From JARRRL01 sp037380725 (GTDB taxonomy: Bacteria; Pseudomonadota; Gammaproteobacteria; Pseudomonadales; JANQJO01): a stretch of DNA of 11,039 bases. Positions 1 to 7,312 of the stretch are shown piece by piece (position 1 is the first letter of the stretch; every line of letters starts with the position of its first letter). The stretch is taken from positions 1 to 11,039 of the forward strand of contig JARRRL010000108.1 of assembly GCA_037380725.1 (NCBI GenBank). The letters are read 5' to 3'. The translations under genes and the position numbers were made by a program. A model generated the notes under the pieces. It did not search any database. It was not told the DNA's origin and was given only the letters and a program-made list of their open reading frames with translations.

Positions 1-710
1 TCCCCGGTTTGATGAGGAGCATGAGGCTTTTCGCCAGAAAGCGCTGCTGACTTTAATTTTTTGCGCTTTCGTAGTGCCAAATTACTAACTCTGATGAGGG
101 TATGGTCACCTTCATTGTAACGCCTGTGCTCCATGGGTACGGGGACAAGTTCCCAGTTGATCCTTCGCAGTACTAAAGCATTAGGGCTGATTCGGGTATG
201 TTCATCTTCATTGCCACGCCTGAATTCTGGAGGTACTGGGACAAGTTTCCTGATGCGCTTTCGTTTGTACAAGGCATCAAGGCTGATTCGGGTATGTTCA
301 TCTTCATTGTTATGTCTGAATTCCGGAGGTATTAGGACAAGCTTCCTGCTGCGCTTTCGTTTTTTCAAAGCATTAGGGCTGATTCGGGTATGCTCATCTT
401 CATTGTCACGCCTGCATTCCGGGGGAACCGGAACAAGCTTTTGTTTGGGTTCCCTCGGCCCTAAGTGACCTTGAGCGAGAGCGGCACTGTTATGTTCGCC
501 GCTCAGCTGAACTTTGCCAGAAGTGGTTCTGGGATTTCTGAGATCAGCGCTAGCCGAAGTTTCGACTCTATGATAAGGATAAGCCAAAGATTCAGTTAAG
601 TTGGAGATCGGGTGCTGTTCAGAAAACGAGATTATAAAGCTTTTCTGATTTTCATGGGCCGCTTGATGCAGGCCTTGGTTCCAGTTTGAAGCGTTAATTC
701 GATTGTTCAT
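1..710 (-). CDS. Repeat protein with 32-residue KRKR-containing repeats (5' part, runs off left edge)
   Basis: The reading frame is open from ATG at 710 to the left edge (236 codons, no stop seen). An in-frame TAA lies at 731-729, so the start is this ATG or the TTG at 722. The first ~90 residues (MNNRINASNW...) are polar, rich in Ser, Asn and Gln, with no membrane segment or Sec signal. Residues 91-220 are four tandem repeats of 32, 32, 32 and 34 residues with the core LVPVPPEFRR and NEDEHTRISPNAL. Repeats 1, 2 and 4 end in basic clusters (KKRKR, YKRKR, RKRKK) that fit a monopartite nuclear localisation pattern; repeat 3 has VLRRINW instead. Differences between repeats fall largely at third positions of this frame (for example GTT/GTC and GAA/GAG), so the minus strand is the coding one. 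The family is not recognised. Host-targeted effector is inference from the repeats, the basic clusters and the polar N-terminus. Confidence 0.8.
   Translation of the reverse strand, partial: MNNRINASNWNQGLHQAAHENQKSFIISFSEQHPISNLTESLAYPYHRVETSASADLRNPRTTSGKVQLSGEHNSAALAQGHLGPREPKQKLVPVPPECRRDNEDEHTRISPNALKKRKRSRKLVLIPPEFRHNNEDEHTRISLDALYKRKRIRKLVPVPPEFRRGNEDEHTRISPNALVLRRINWELVPVPMEHRRYNEGDHTLIRVSNLALRKRKKLKSAALSGEKPHAPHQTG
51..440 (-). repeat. Four tandem 96-bp coding repeats
   Basis: The landmark ggctgattcgggtatg recurs at 185, 281 and 377, and a diverged copy starts near 91, giving a period of exactly 96 bp. As coded on the minus strand the units are 345-440, 249-344, 153-248 and a longer, diverged 51-152. 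The period is a multiple of three, so the reading frame is kept. The outermost (C-terminal) unit is the most diverged. Confidence 0.85.
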
Positions 711-1256
711 AAAATTGTTCAAAGCTCTTTAAGCATTCGTTATGTTGTAAGGATTCAGAGCATCAAGTGATCTTATCCATCAATATCCTCTGTCCGCTGA
801 GATAGGCCGTCAGCAGTTTTGCTCGAAAAAGACCCTCCTGAGCCAAGCGTATCATTTTAGAGTCAATTTGAAAAATTTATCGGGAAATATCACTCAACTC
901 AGAAAGCATGCCAGAGTTTGAAAATACCTTTATCTAAACTTCGATAAAGCAAAACAATTGGAGTCCACAGCACGCGTTGACCAGGGCGATCTAGCTATAA
1001 AAATCCAAATGCTATCTTGACATTGAATTTAAGATAAAAATCAATATTATATCCTCCATACACTGGGAGAAAACCATACCATCTGATCAAATAGTAAGCG
1101 CCGCCTCAGGCCCAAGGAAAAGATTCAGGCAACCACTGCAAGATAATGAGTGCCACAATCAAAGACGAATATCGGGAAAAGAGAAAGGATGTTGTTTGGT
1201 TAATTATTACTAGGTAGCCCTGTGTTGGCGACCTTAGCTGGGAAGGATCAGAGTTC
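711..1256. other. Gene-poor stretch between divergent genes
   Basis: This stretch separates the minus repeat-protein gene from the plus DUF6624 gene and should hold both promoters. I see no gene I would defend. A perfect TTGACA lies at 1017-1022, overlapped by a TATCTT/AAGATA inverted repeat (1013-1018 and 1031-1036), but the best -10 at normal spacing (1040-1045, ATCAAT) is poor. Two short open frames exist: minus 855-763 (30 residues, MIRLAQEGLFRAK...) and plus 1147-1218 (23 residues). Neither has a convincing ribosome binding site. The minus one may be the end of a decayed gene. Confidence 0.5.
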
Positions 1257-1805
1257 ATGAATCAGAATCTTGCGGATGAATTGATCACGATGATGACGGA
1301 AGACCAGCGCTTATTGCAGCAACTCTTTGATTCTGGAAAGCTACCCTCTGGATCATATCATCCACGGATGAAAGACTTGCATGAGCACAATGCTTCCCGA
1401 CTGAAAGATATTATCAGTGCTCACGGCTGGCCCAGTATTTCGTTAGTTGGGGAAGAGGCCGCCAAAGCAGCATGGCTAGTCGCTCAGCATTCCGTTTCAG
1501 ATCCCGAGTTTATGGCTGAGTGTGCCTCTCTACTAGAAGATGCCGTTGCCAGAAAGGATGTGGCGGGTTGGCAGTTGGCATTCCTTCAGGATCGGGTGTG
1601 CACCCTATCTGGCAAGCCTCAATATTACGGTACCCAGTTTGACGTTGATGAAAACGGTTGGCCAACGCCATTTCCGATTGAGGATTCTGCTACGGTTAAC
1701 GAACGCCGTGCGTATCTTGGGCTAAACTCCCTTGAGGAACGTCAAGCACAAATGACTGAACAGGAGGAGAAACGACGCGCCAATATCGAGCAGACCAGTA
1801 AGTAA
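1257..1805 (+). CDS. DUF6624 family protein
   Basis: This 182-residue protein matches my memory of the DUF6624 family, whose function is unknown. Its signature runs from the N-terminal EDQRLLQQL and YHPRMKDLHEHNASRLKDII, through HGWPSISLVGEEAAKAAWLVAQH (residues ~56-78), to the C-terminal block with LAFLQDRV, GKPQYYGTQFD, DENGWPTPFPIED and VNERRAYLGL. No signal peptide or membrane segment is visible, so it is probably cytoplasmic. The ATG is preceded by GGAAGGA (1241-1247) at 9-nt spacing, which supports the start. The charged tail (EEKRRANIEQTSK) extends past the conserved block. The cupin gene follows 82 nt downstream on the same strand with no clear terminator between, so the two may share a transcript. 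No catalytic residues can be assigned. Confidence 0.93.
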   Translation: MNQNLADELITMMTEDQRLLQQLFDSGKLPSGSYHPRMKDLHEHNASRLKDIISAHGWPSISLVGEEAAKAAWLVAQHSVSDPEFMAECASLLEDAVARKDVAGWQLAFLQDRVCTLSGKPQYYGTQFDVDENGWPTPFPIEDSATVNERRAYLGLNSLEERQAQMTEQEEKRRANIEQTSK

Positions 1806-1887
1806 CCACGACTCTCGGATGCTCTTGCCTCCGTTTCGTTGAGTCAAGGTCGCCGGTGCGCTCTGCGCTATACCTCGGGAGAGAGCA

Positions 1888-2370
1888 ATGGATAAATATC
1901 TAATTACCAAAGAAGAGATCGAGAAATTTGAAGGCATATCAAAAACTCACTTCCTCAACGAGAATGCAAAACGGACGAATAAATCTCTTGGTGATCTCAC
2001 CGGTTTAACGGGTTTTGGGTTTCACATCATTGAAATACAACCCGGCCATGAATCCACAGAGTTTCATAAGCATTATCATGAAGATGAGTGCGTTTATATT
2101 CTTGAGGGCGTGGCCGACGCTCAGATAGGAGATGAAATTTATTCCGTAAAGGCGGGTGACTTTATAGGGTACCGAGCAGGCGGGAAGGCTCACGCGCTTA
2201 AAAATACCGGAGATTCAACATTGAAATGCATAGTGGTTGGGCAGCGTCTTGAGCACGATGTGGGCGATTATCCAAAATTAAATAAGCGTATTTATCGCCA
2301 GAAAGACATGCCATGGAATCTTGTCGATATTGACAATATCAGAGAGCCAAATGCAGGTAAAAAGGCATAA
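1888..2370 (+). CDS. Single-domain cupin (cupin_2-like) protein
   Basis: This 160-residue protein carries both cupin motifs. Motif 1 is around residues 53-74, with His60, His62 and Glu67 fitting HxH(x)4E, followed by the conserved Gly74. Motif 2 is around residues 90-106 (GDFIGYRAGGKAHALKN), with the fourth metal ligand His102. All four usual metal-binding positions are kept, so a metal-binding beta-barrel is likely. Substrate and reaction cannot be told from sequence: small cupins of this kind include isomerases, dioxygenases and sugar- or ligand-binding proteins. No signal peptide is seen. GGGAG at 1877-1881 lies 6 nt before the ATG. The gene follows the DUF6624 gene and ends convergent with the minus-strand membrane pair, 78 nt away. 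The C-terminal tail (residues ~125-160) is charged and lies outside the barrel core. Confidence 0.93.
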   Translation: MDKYLITKEEIEKFEGISKTHFLNENAKRTNKSLGDLTGLTGFGFHIIEIQPGHESTEFHKHYHEDECVYILEGVADAQIGDEIYSVKAGDFIGYRAGGKAHALKNTGDSTLKCIVVGQRLEHDVGDYPKLNKRIYRQKDMPWNLVDIDNIREPNAGKKA

Positions 2371-2448
2371 GCCATTGCTGCGGCAGCAGCATATGACATG
2401 AAGTTTGTGATGTGGGCAATAAGATAGAGTTCACGAGAGATATCCGGG

Positions 2449-3099
2449 TTACACCTCCTCCTCAGCTTCGGGCGGTGACAGGAGTGCTTGTGCACGTGCC
2501 TTTTGATGATTGACTTTTTCTGTTAATTTACTCATTTGTGTTTTTTGATATGCCTTTGTAATAAGAGCGTAAGCGCCAATACCCAATAACGCTCCAGACA
2601 CACCGCCAACCGTGCCCATTCCAGCAGCGCCAGGTTTGGTTTTAGCACCAAAAATCGCGCCATTAAAGATACCCACACTGGTGGTGGCTATCGTAAAAAT
2701 AGCGGCCCAAAAATATTGTTTCTTTATGTTTTCTTCTATATTACTCGTTAATTTTTTTACCGTATTGCTGAGCGCAACCAGTACCAGCATGGCATTGTAA
2801 ACAGCGGGTGTGCGCTGGACCGCATCGATCAAATTACTAATGACCCCTCCTGATTCAGAGGCAGAGATTTCATTCAAGATCTCACTGAGCGCGTTGTGCA
2901 TGGCCGGAGTTTCAGGAGGACTGGCTTGCCCTAGGCCAAAGGGACACGTGTAGTTCTGCAAACTTCGAAATTGGTGAGAAGCTTCATCATCAGTACGGAT
3001 TTCTTCTTGCGCTTTAGCGTTAATTTTTTTGTCGATGAGCGCAATCACCGAATCCCAATTGTTGTGATTTAATGCAGGAATCCGTTCCCGTATCCCCAT
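2449..3099 (-). CDS. Unknown protein with a C-terminal hydrophobic hairpin
   Basis: From the ATG at 3099 this is 216 residues; a TTG at 3105 would add two and overlap the upstream stop as TTGA. I prefer the ATG because GAAGAG (3111-3106) lies 6 nt before it but abuts the TTG. The N-terminal ~95 residues are soluble and charged with one Cys. A helical stretch (AVYNAMLVLVALSN, ~97-110) follows. Two hydrophobic segments then form a hairpin: ~129-151 (YFWAAIFTIATTSVGIFNGA) and the Gly/Ala-rich ~155-181 (GMGTVGGVSGALLGIGAYAL). A basic helix and an acidic end (PPEAEEEV) close the protein. I recognise no family. It is the second gene of a tight minus-strand pair with the 114-residue membrane protein, suggesting a joint role at a membrane. 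A hydrophobic hairpin flanked by amphipathic helices recalls pore-forming or translocator proteins, but that is only a resemblance. Confidence 0.75.
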   Translation of the reverse strand: MGIRERIPALNHNNWDSVIALIDKKINAKAQEEIRTDDEASHQFRSLQNYTCPFGLGQASPPETPAMHNALSEILNEISASESGGVISNLIDAVQRTPAVYNAMLVLVALSNTVKKLTSNIEENIKKQYFWAAIFTIATTSVGIFNGAIFGAKTKPGAAGMGTVGGVSGALLGIGAYALITKAYQKTQMSKLTEKVNHQKARAQALLSPPEAEEEV

Positions 3100-3101
3100 T
3101 T

Positions 3102-3446
3102 TCAACTCTTCGATGCCAGCGTTTTTGGCCTGTAAACCAAGCTGTGAATCGTAGTATTGTTTGCAAAGGTGATTGAGTTTTGCAAAAGCGGTGCGGGACC
3201 GATCTTCTTATTGAAGTCGTGCACTTTATCGCGGTTGGCGATAAGCATCCCGATGCCAATACCCAGACCAAGACTGAGCGCAGCAGTTGCACTGTGTTGA
3301 GCGGCGGTTTTAGCGCGCGGCAAACGGTTTGTGATATCGCTGAGCTGCAACTGCTTGAGTCGGCGATACGCCGGGGAAACGGCGTATTTTTGCGTCAGCG
3401 CGAGGACGCCTGGGTAGCCGGAAACGGTACTGATTGAATTGGGCAT
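3102..3446 (-). CDS. Unknown small single-span membrane protein
   Basis: This 114-residue protein starts at ATG 3446, with AAGAGG 9 nt upstream. A polar, basic N-terminal region (residues 1-52, with YRRLKQLQL and RLPRAK) leads into one Gly-rich hydrophobic segment at ~53-70 (ATAALSLGLGIGIGMLIA). A 44-residue polar tail with no cysteines follows. There is no cleavable Sec signal at the N-terminus. By the positive-inside rule the basic N-terminal part is probably cytoplasmic. The stop codon at 3104-3102 lies 2 nt before the ATG of the next gene, so translation of the two is probably coupled. The family is not recognised. The upstream region has three 12-bp repeats that may control the pair. Confidence 0.75.
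   Translation of the reverse strand: MPNSISTVSGYPGVLALTQKYAVSPAYRRLKQLQLSDITNRLPRAKTAAQHSATAALSLGLGIGIGMLIANRDKVHDFNKKIGPAPLLQNSITFANNTTIHSLVYRPKTLASKS
3106..3111 (-). promoter_or_regulatory. Ribosome binding site that decides the start of the hairpin protein
   Basis: GAAGAG on the minus strand lies inside the end of the upstream gene, 6 nt before ATG 3099 and directly against TTG 3105. Normal spacing favours the ATG. Confidence 0.5.
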
Positions 3447-3541
3447 TTTGTAAAACCTCTTGTTTTAATTCCGTTCTTTTTTAATCAGAGCGATCCGCCT
3501 TCCAAGGTGAAAAATTAACCAATAAATTTACTGGTCTTTTA

Positions 3542-3577
3542 ATGCATGTAAAAATGCATGTAAAAATGCATGTAAAA
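3542..3577. repeat. Three perfect tandem copies of ATGCATGTAAAA
   Basis: The 12-bp unit repeats perfectly at 3542-3553, 3554-3565 and 3566-3577, each holding the palindrome ATGCAT. It lies about 95 nt upstream of the minus-strand membrane gene. Read on the minus strand, each unit includes TTTACA, close to a -35 hexamer. The downstream-most copy is 16 nt from TAAATT, a possible weak -10. Operator or promoter function is inference. Confidence 0.8.
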
Positions 3578-3669
3578 ATTTGCTCGTTATTGGACATTAA
3601 ATAAAATAATTGTATAGGCAGGACATAGGTGTTCGGATTTTTTGACCAATAATATCTCATGATGTCTTT

Positions 3670-3704
3670 AAAAAAGCTAAACTCTCCTCACAGAGGCTCA
3701 GTTT
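3670..3704 (-). terminator. Possible rho-independent terminator (minus strand)
   Basis: On the minus strand, AAACT (3704-3700) pairs with AGTTT (3683-3679), and inside it CCTC pairs with GAGG around a 3-nt loop. The two stems are separated by a small internal loop. Six T residues (3675-3670) follow three bases later. It lies ~110 nt past the stop of the decayed minus frame at 3815, so it may be the terminator of that former gene. Confidence 0.4.
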
Positions 3705-3814
3705 CTCAAGACTGATCGAACAGTAAGGATTGTACATAATTGATTTTATCAAAGCAATTATTAATCTATACCCAAAGCGTTTGAAATCTGGGTTTTTTAT
3801 CATCGATCAAAAAC

Positions 3815-3898
3815 CTAAATTTCAAGCACTTCATCAATTAGGGCAACCCGTTCTTTTTCCGATGTGCTATCCCCTGGAAAAATTTCATAGTTGCCTCT
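3815..3898 (-). pseudogene. C-terminal remnant of an unknown minus-strand gene
   Basis: The minus frame between stops at 3901-3899 and 3817-3815 reads RGNYEIFPGDSTSEKERVAL followed by IDEVLEI and a stop. Its composition is much more protein-like than random frames nearby. It has no start codon or upstream continuation in frame, and a terminator-like hairpin follows downstream. I read it as the tail of a decayed gene. I do not recognise the family. Confidence 0.35.
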
Positions 3899-4174
3899 CT
3901 AAAGGGTACGACAGAGGGAACGGGGGGGTAACGCTTACAAAAGTTAGCGGCGGTGGCGCTTCCATTGATGCGGAGTCGACTCAAGCCATTGACCGTCGCT
4001 TAATCAAGCCTAATTAAACGAATAAGCGACAAAGTACAGCCTGAGCTGACGCGATGTATCAATATCCTCATACCGCGTCAGTTTTGACGATTGATCTGCA
4101 CGAGTGGATACTCCCCGAAACACCCACACTCACAGCAGCAGTTTCTATAATCAAACCACGATCTTTGAAACAGG

Positions 4175-7138
4175 ATGTTTCACATCATGGCGCCACACTC
4201 CGCAGCGGTTTACAGCAAATCAATTTCACCACACCGATGGATCTCCCGTTGGCGCAGCCCACGAACCCTGTTGATCTGGATACTGTTATCGCTCCATACC
4301 TTCGCCACAGGTGCAGTGCATGATCCAGGCGCAGCATCCGCCAGTGGCATCACAACAGCAGCAAAACGCGCCCAAGCCGATGTGTTGATTTTACTGGACA
4401 ATACCCGCTCGATGTCCTTACCCATCAATACCACAACACCAGACACGAGCCCGCCCCCTTCACGCTTATCCGCTCTCCAACAAGGCGTCACAACGTGGCT
4501 GGACGCACAAGATAATTTGCGCGTCGGCTTCATGCAATACAACACTCCAGGCGCCGCCATCACCGAACCCATTCGAGATTTAAACGCCCCAAACGAGCAA
4601 GTCAAAATTTGGAATCGTCACAGCCTCCTGGCAAACCCAAAACAACGCGCCACCGGCGTCATTACCGTTTTATCGGGCAGCGCCGCCCCCACGTTTCGCC
4701 ACTGGGACAGTCACACCAGCACAGAGCGCGCCACCGCGCAGTGGCATCGGCTGCAACACACGTACTCCACTGGCGCTAGCCTATTGAAACAATTGGGACT
4801 GGATATAAACAGCACGCCTTTCGCCCTCGAACCCGCTCAAATAACGCTGGTCCCTTTCTCAGAAACACGCTTACCCGCTTACACCAACATCGAAGCAGTA
4901 TTCGTTGAATGGCGCACTGTGCGCGCGATCACGCAACCTGTGCAATTAACCTTAACTCTCACGCCGTATAATCTCTGGAATCATTCCCCAAACTTAACGG
5001 AATTAATGCAACACGCTAAAACGGCAAAACAAACGCTGACCTGGGAGATTCAGCCGCAAAATCAAGGCAGCGTAATACGTTCCCCCAACTTAATCTCATT
5101 GCTCACCGCCCACCAACAGCCACCGCATCCCGCGCAACGCAGCGAAACCCAAGTTGAGCAATGGGCCATACTCATCCAACCCCATAACCTGACAAACACA
5201 TTGCTCTTGAAAAGCACTCGACAAGAAGACGGCACAGACGAACCGCTGCAACTGAAATTGGTTACCCGCCACTACAAGCTATTTACCGCAGCCAGCGTAC
5301 AATTTGCTTTCGACTATTTACCAATACCCGAAGGGGTAACACCGCAAAATATCTCAATCCACACCCCCGCTTGGATCACCCACAACGGCAAAACAAACGC
5401 ACATCCGCAGCCCAACATGCCGCCACTTACGGACGCCACTTGGTTCGTACAACAACCAACACCACAATCCAAGATCCATCCCGCTCTCCAACATGGAATG
5501 ATGACAAATACCAACACATTGATTGACGTCTTTAGCGATCCGCATCCCCGTTCAGCATCCTCATCACAAGCACCCTCACAAGCACAACACGCATTCAGCG
5601 TATTTGAATCAGAATCTCTGGCCAATCAACTCAATCACTGGATCAACAAGTCCGTCGCAAACCGCTTTCCCCTCAGCAGTCCGTATCACACCTTTGATCC
5701 GGCGGTGTTTTACTTGATATTGCCTGAATCCCTCCAAGCAGACGATCTGCGCACCTTGCACCATACCCTCGATGGCGCGCCGGCTGTCCTTTCTCTACGC
5801 AACGGTTCTTTACGCAACAGTCAGCACAACCCAAACCAACCCCCCCAGGCGACAGACTCACTCGCCCAACAGATTAAACTGTTCCAATTGAGCCCAAGCC
5901 AACTATTCGATCCTCATCAAACGACGACACCTGACAGGACGATATCCCCACAACACGACTCAGCATCCGTCGTACTCACCTTCGATCGCATCCCACTGCG
6001 CCCGATGCCCGCCACCACCCCGCCCAATCAACATAACGCCGAACCCATCACACGAGCGTGGTTAAACATTCCCCTAAACACGGCTGACACCGCCAACACC
6101 AACGCCAACGCCAAGGCCAAGGCCAAGGAAAGCCAAAACTCATTTGACCTCTTACTCAGCGCGATCAATGCCACACCCGATCCGTCACAGAACACCCCAC
6201 AGCTCACCAACGTTTACCGCTATGACCAACAACACGGCACCTCGATTTCCTTAGATCTGACTCCGATGCTGCCAGACTTACTGGGTCCGAATTTATCTAA
6301 ATCATCGCCATGGCACGCCGGTGGTTCGTGGCGTATTACGCTGCAAAAAGCACCGCCTGATCACCACGATTTGCTCCGCTGGCATCAAGCCAAACTCATG
6401 ATTCGTACGACCAACAGCGCGACCGACCCACAGATCGTGTACACCGCAAAACAACAACTGCAACACACCTTGAGCACCCTCCAAGCCTCCATGCGCGGTT
6501 CTTTAACAGACGCGCTGCTCGAAGCCAGCTTATATTACGCCGGCCAACCGCCTTTTTTTGGTCTGAATCGTCAACGATTTCCACTCCTAGTCGGTGGCGC
6601 AGACCGTCGCCACAACCGATTGAGTCACAGCAGCACCATCAAAAATGGCACTCACATCATTCCACCCGGTTGCTATGCCATACAACCCGACAACCCTGCG
6701 TGTGCCACAGAAACCTTTGTCGGCAACCCCCATTATGACAACACCGAGCGAGGCACTGTGCCACAGCATTTGGTTATTATCAGCGATGGGGTTGCCCCCT
6801 TGAATCACAGCCAGGCTATCGCCAGCGCACTCACAGGCCAACACACGTGCTATCGCGACAGCATAGCGCGCCCCGAACAATGTGGGCGTACCTTAGCGCA
6901 CTGGCTCAGCAAACCCACCCGTAGCGACAAGACGACAGACGAGAACCAGCCACGACCACCGGTTACCATTCACAGCATCGCTTTTAACACACAAGACAAA
7001 CCCAGCCGCTGGTTTTTGTATGACTTAGCCCAAGCTGGGAAAGGCGTTTATCGAGAAGCCTCAACCCCAGAAGAACTCGCCGAAGCGCTCAGTACTGTGA
7101 GTCGCTTTGCACTAAAAACACACGATAAAAACGAATAA
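4175..7138 (+). CDS. PilY1-like secreted vWA protein lacking the beta-propeller
   Basis: This 987-residue protein has a long basic N-region, then a signal-like hydrophobic core at ~31-47 (TLLIWILLSLHTFATGA). A vWA domain begins with a MIDAS motif D75-x-T77-x-S79 (LLDNTRSMS). It resumes only near residues 770-985: T778 in SLTDALLEA, D871 in VIISDG, four Cys (833, 843, 892, 903) and a closing IHSIAFNTQ...STPEELAEAL block, as in PilY1 N-terminal halves. The ~690 residues between look like beta-sandwich insertions, probably two related copies (~220-365 and ~590-755). The C-terminal PilY1 beta-propeller (Neisseria_PilC) domain is absent. PilY1 proteins act at the pilus tip in adhesion, surface sensing and pilus extension. 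ATG 4187 is an alternative start, with AGGA 11 nt upstream. The prepilin gene follows 174 nt downstream. I am sure of the vWA fold and less sure of a PilY1 role. Confidence 0.8.
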   Translation: MFHIMAPHSAAVYSKSISPHRWISRWRSPRTLLIWILLSLHTFATGAVHDPGAASASGITTAAKRAQADVLILLDNTRSMSLPINTTTPDTSPPPSRLSALQQGVTTWLDAQDNLRVGFMQYNTPGAAITEPIRDLNAPNEQVKIWNRHSLLANPKQRATGVITVLSGSAAPTFRHWDSHTSTERATAQWHRLQHTYSTGASLLKQLGLDINSTPFALEPAQITLVPFSETRLPAYTNIEAVFVEWRTVRAITQPVQLTLTLTPYNLWNHSPNLTELMQHAKTAKQTLTWEIQPQNQGSVIRSPNLISLLTAHQQPPHPAQRSETQVEQWAILIQPHNLTNTLLLKSTRQEDGTDEPLQLKLVTRHYKLFTAASVQFAFDYLPIPEGVTPQNISIHTPAWITHNGKTNAHPQPNMPPLTDATWFVQQPTPQSKIHPALQHGMMTNTNTLIDVFSDPHPRSASSSQAPSQAQHAFSVFESESLANQLNHWINKSVANRFPLSSPYHTFDPAVFYLILPESLQADDLRTLHHTLDGAPAVLSLRNGSLRNSQHNPNQPPQATDSLAQQIKLFQLSPSQLFDPHQTTTPDRTISPQHDSASVVLTFDRIPLRPMPATTPPNQHNAEPITRAWLNIPLNTADTANTNANAKAKAKESQNSFDLLLSAINATPDPSQNTPQLTNVYRYDQQHGTSISLDLTPMLPDLLGPNLSKSSPWHAGGSWRITLQKAPPDHHDLLRWHQAKLMIRTTNSATDPQIVYTAKQQLQHTLSTLQASMRGSLTDALLEASLYYAGQPPFFGLNRQRFPLLVGGADRRHNRLSHSSTIKNGTHIIPPGCYAIQPDNPACATETFVGNPHYDNTERGTVPQHLVIISDGVAPLNHSQAIASALTGQHTCYRDSIARPEQCGRTLAHWLSKPTRSDKTTDENQPRPPVTIHSIAFNTQDKPSRWFLYDLAQAGKGVYREASTPEELAEALSTVSRFALKTHDKNE
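6093..6128 (+). repeat. Short in-frame repeat encoding an Asn/Ala-Lys/Ala run
   Basis: Near-identical 6-bp steps (AACGCC then AAGGCC) encode the low-complexity run NTNANAKAKAK inside the second predicted beta-sandwich insertion. It is probably a slippage-prone surface loop. Confidence 0.6.
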
Positions 7139-7299
7139 TATGTTTATTTATTAAATCGTTATCCCAAGACACACTCACTGAAACACTCGAAAAACACGTG
7201 AGAACACGCGGACTCTGAACTACACTTACACTGGCTGAATAGACCACAGATATTCACCAGATGCCACACTGAGATCAATGATGTGACCTATTGTTTTTT

Positions 7300-7304
7300 G
7301 AGGA
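7300..7304 (+). promoter_or_regulatory. Ribosome binding site that sets the prepilin start
   Basis: GAGGA lies 8 nt before ATG 7313. The in-frame GTG at 7283 lies upstream of this site and has no site of its own, so 7313 is the start. Confidence 0.75.
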
Positions 7305-7312
7305 TCAACACC

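Larger units (their letters stand above)
3447..4174. other. Stretch without a convincing intact gene
   Basis: The left part (to ~3600) is the upstream region of the minus membrane pair and holds the 12-bp repeats. The middle holds a minus-strand terminator-like hairpin (3670-3704) and a decayed minus coding tail (3815-3898). A plus frame 3730-4017 (95 codons from TTG) and another 4054-4323 lack good ribosome binding sites, and I do not accept either as a gene. The end of the first (VSGGGASIDAESTQAIDRR, before 4017) looks somewhat protein-like and could be a remnant. Confidence 0.5.

Noticed and set aside
51..440. TALE-like or BAT-type DNA-binding repeats
   Set aside because: The unit length (32) is close, but the sequence has none of the TALE repeat signature (helix motifs or a variable residue pair at positions 12-13).
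133..468. Plus-strand 111-codon frame with repeated LIRVCSSS
   Set aside because: It is antisense to the longer open minus-strand repeat gene, and between-repeat changes are synonymous in the minus frame, not this one.
763..855. Minus 30-codon frame MIRLAQEGLFRAK...
   Set aside because: It looks protein-like but has no ribosome binding site and only a short open frame. At most it is a gene remnant.
1147..1218. Plus 23-codon small ORF before the DUF6624 gene
   Set aside because: It has a weak ribosome binding site and no recognisable feature, and there is no evidence of translation.
3542..3577. CRISPR array or replication iterons
   Set aside because: Units are 12 bp with no spacers, and no cas, rep or origin features are nearby.
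3730..4017. Plus 95-codon frame starting with TTG
   Set aside because: The AAGGA sequence abuts the start, the N-terminal half is antisense to the protein-like minus fragment, and no family is recognised.
4054..4323. Plus 89-codon frame overlapping the start of the PilY1-like gene
   Set aside because: It lacks a ribosome binding site and overlaps the signal-peptide region of a much better supported gene by about 150 nt.
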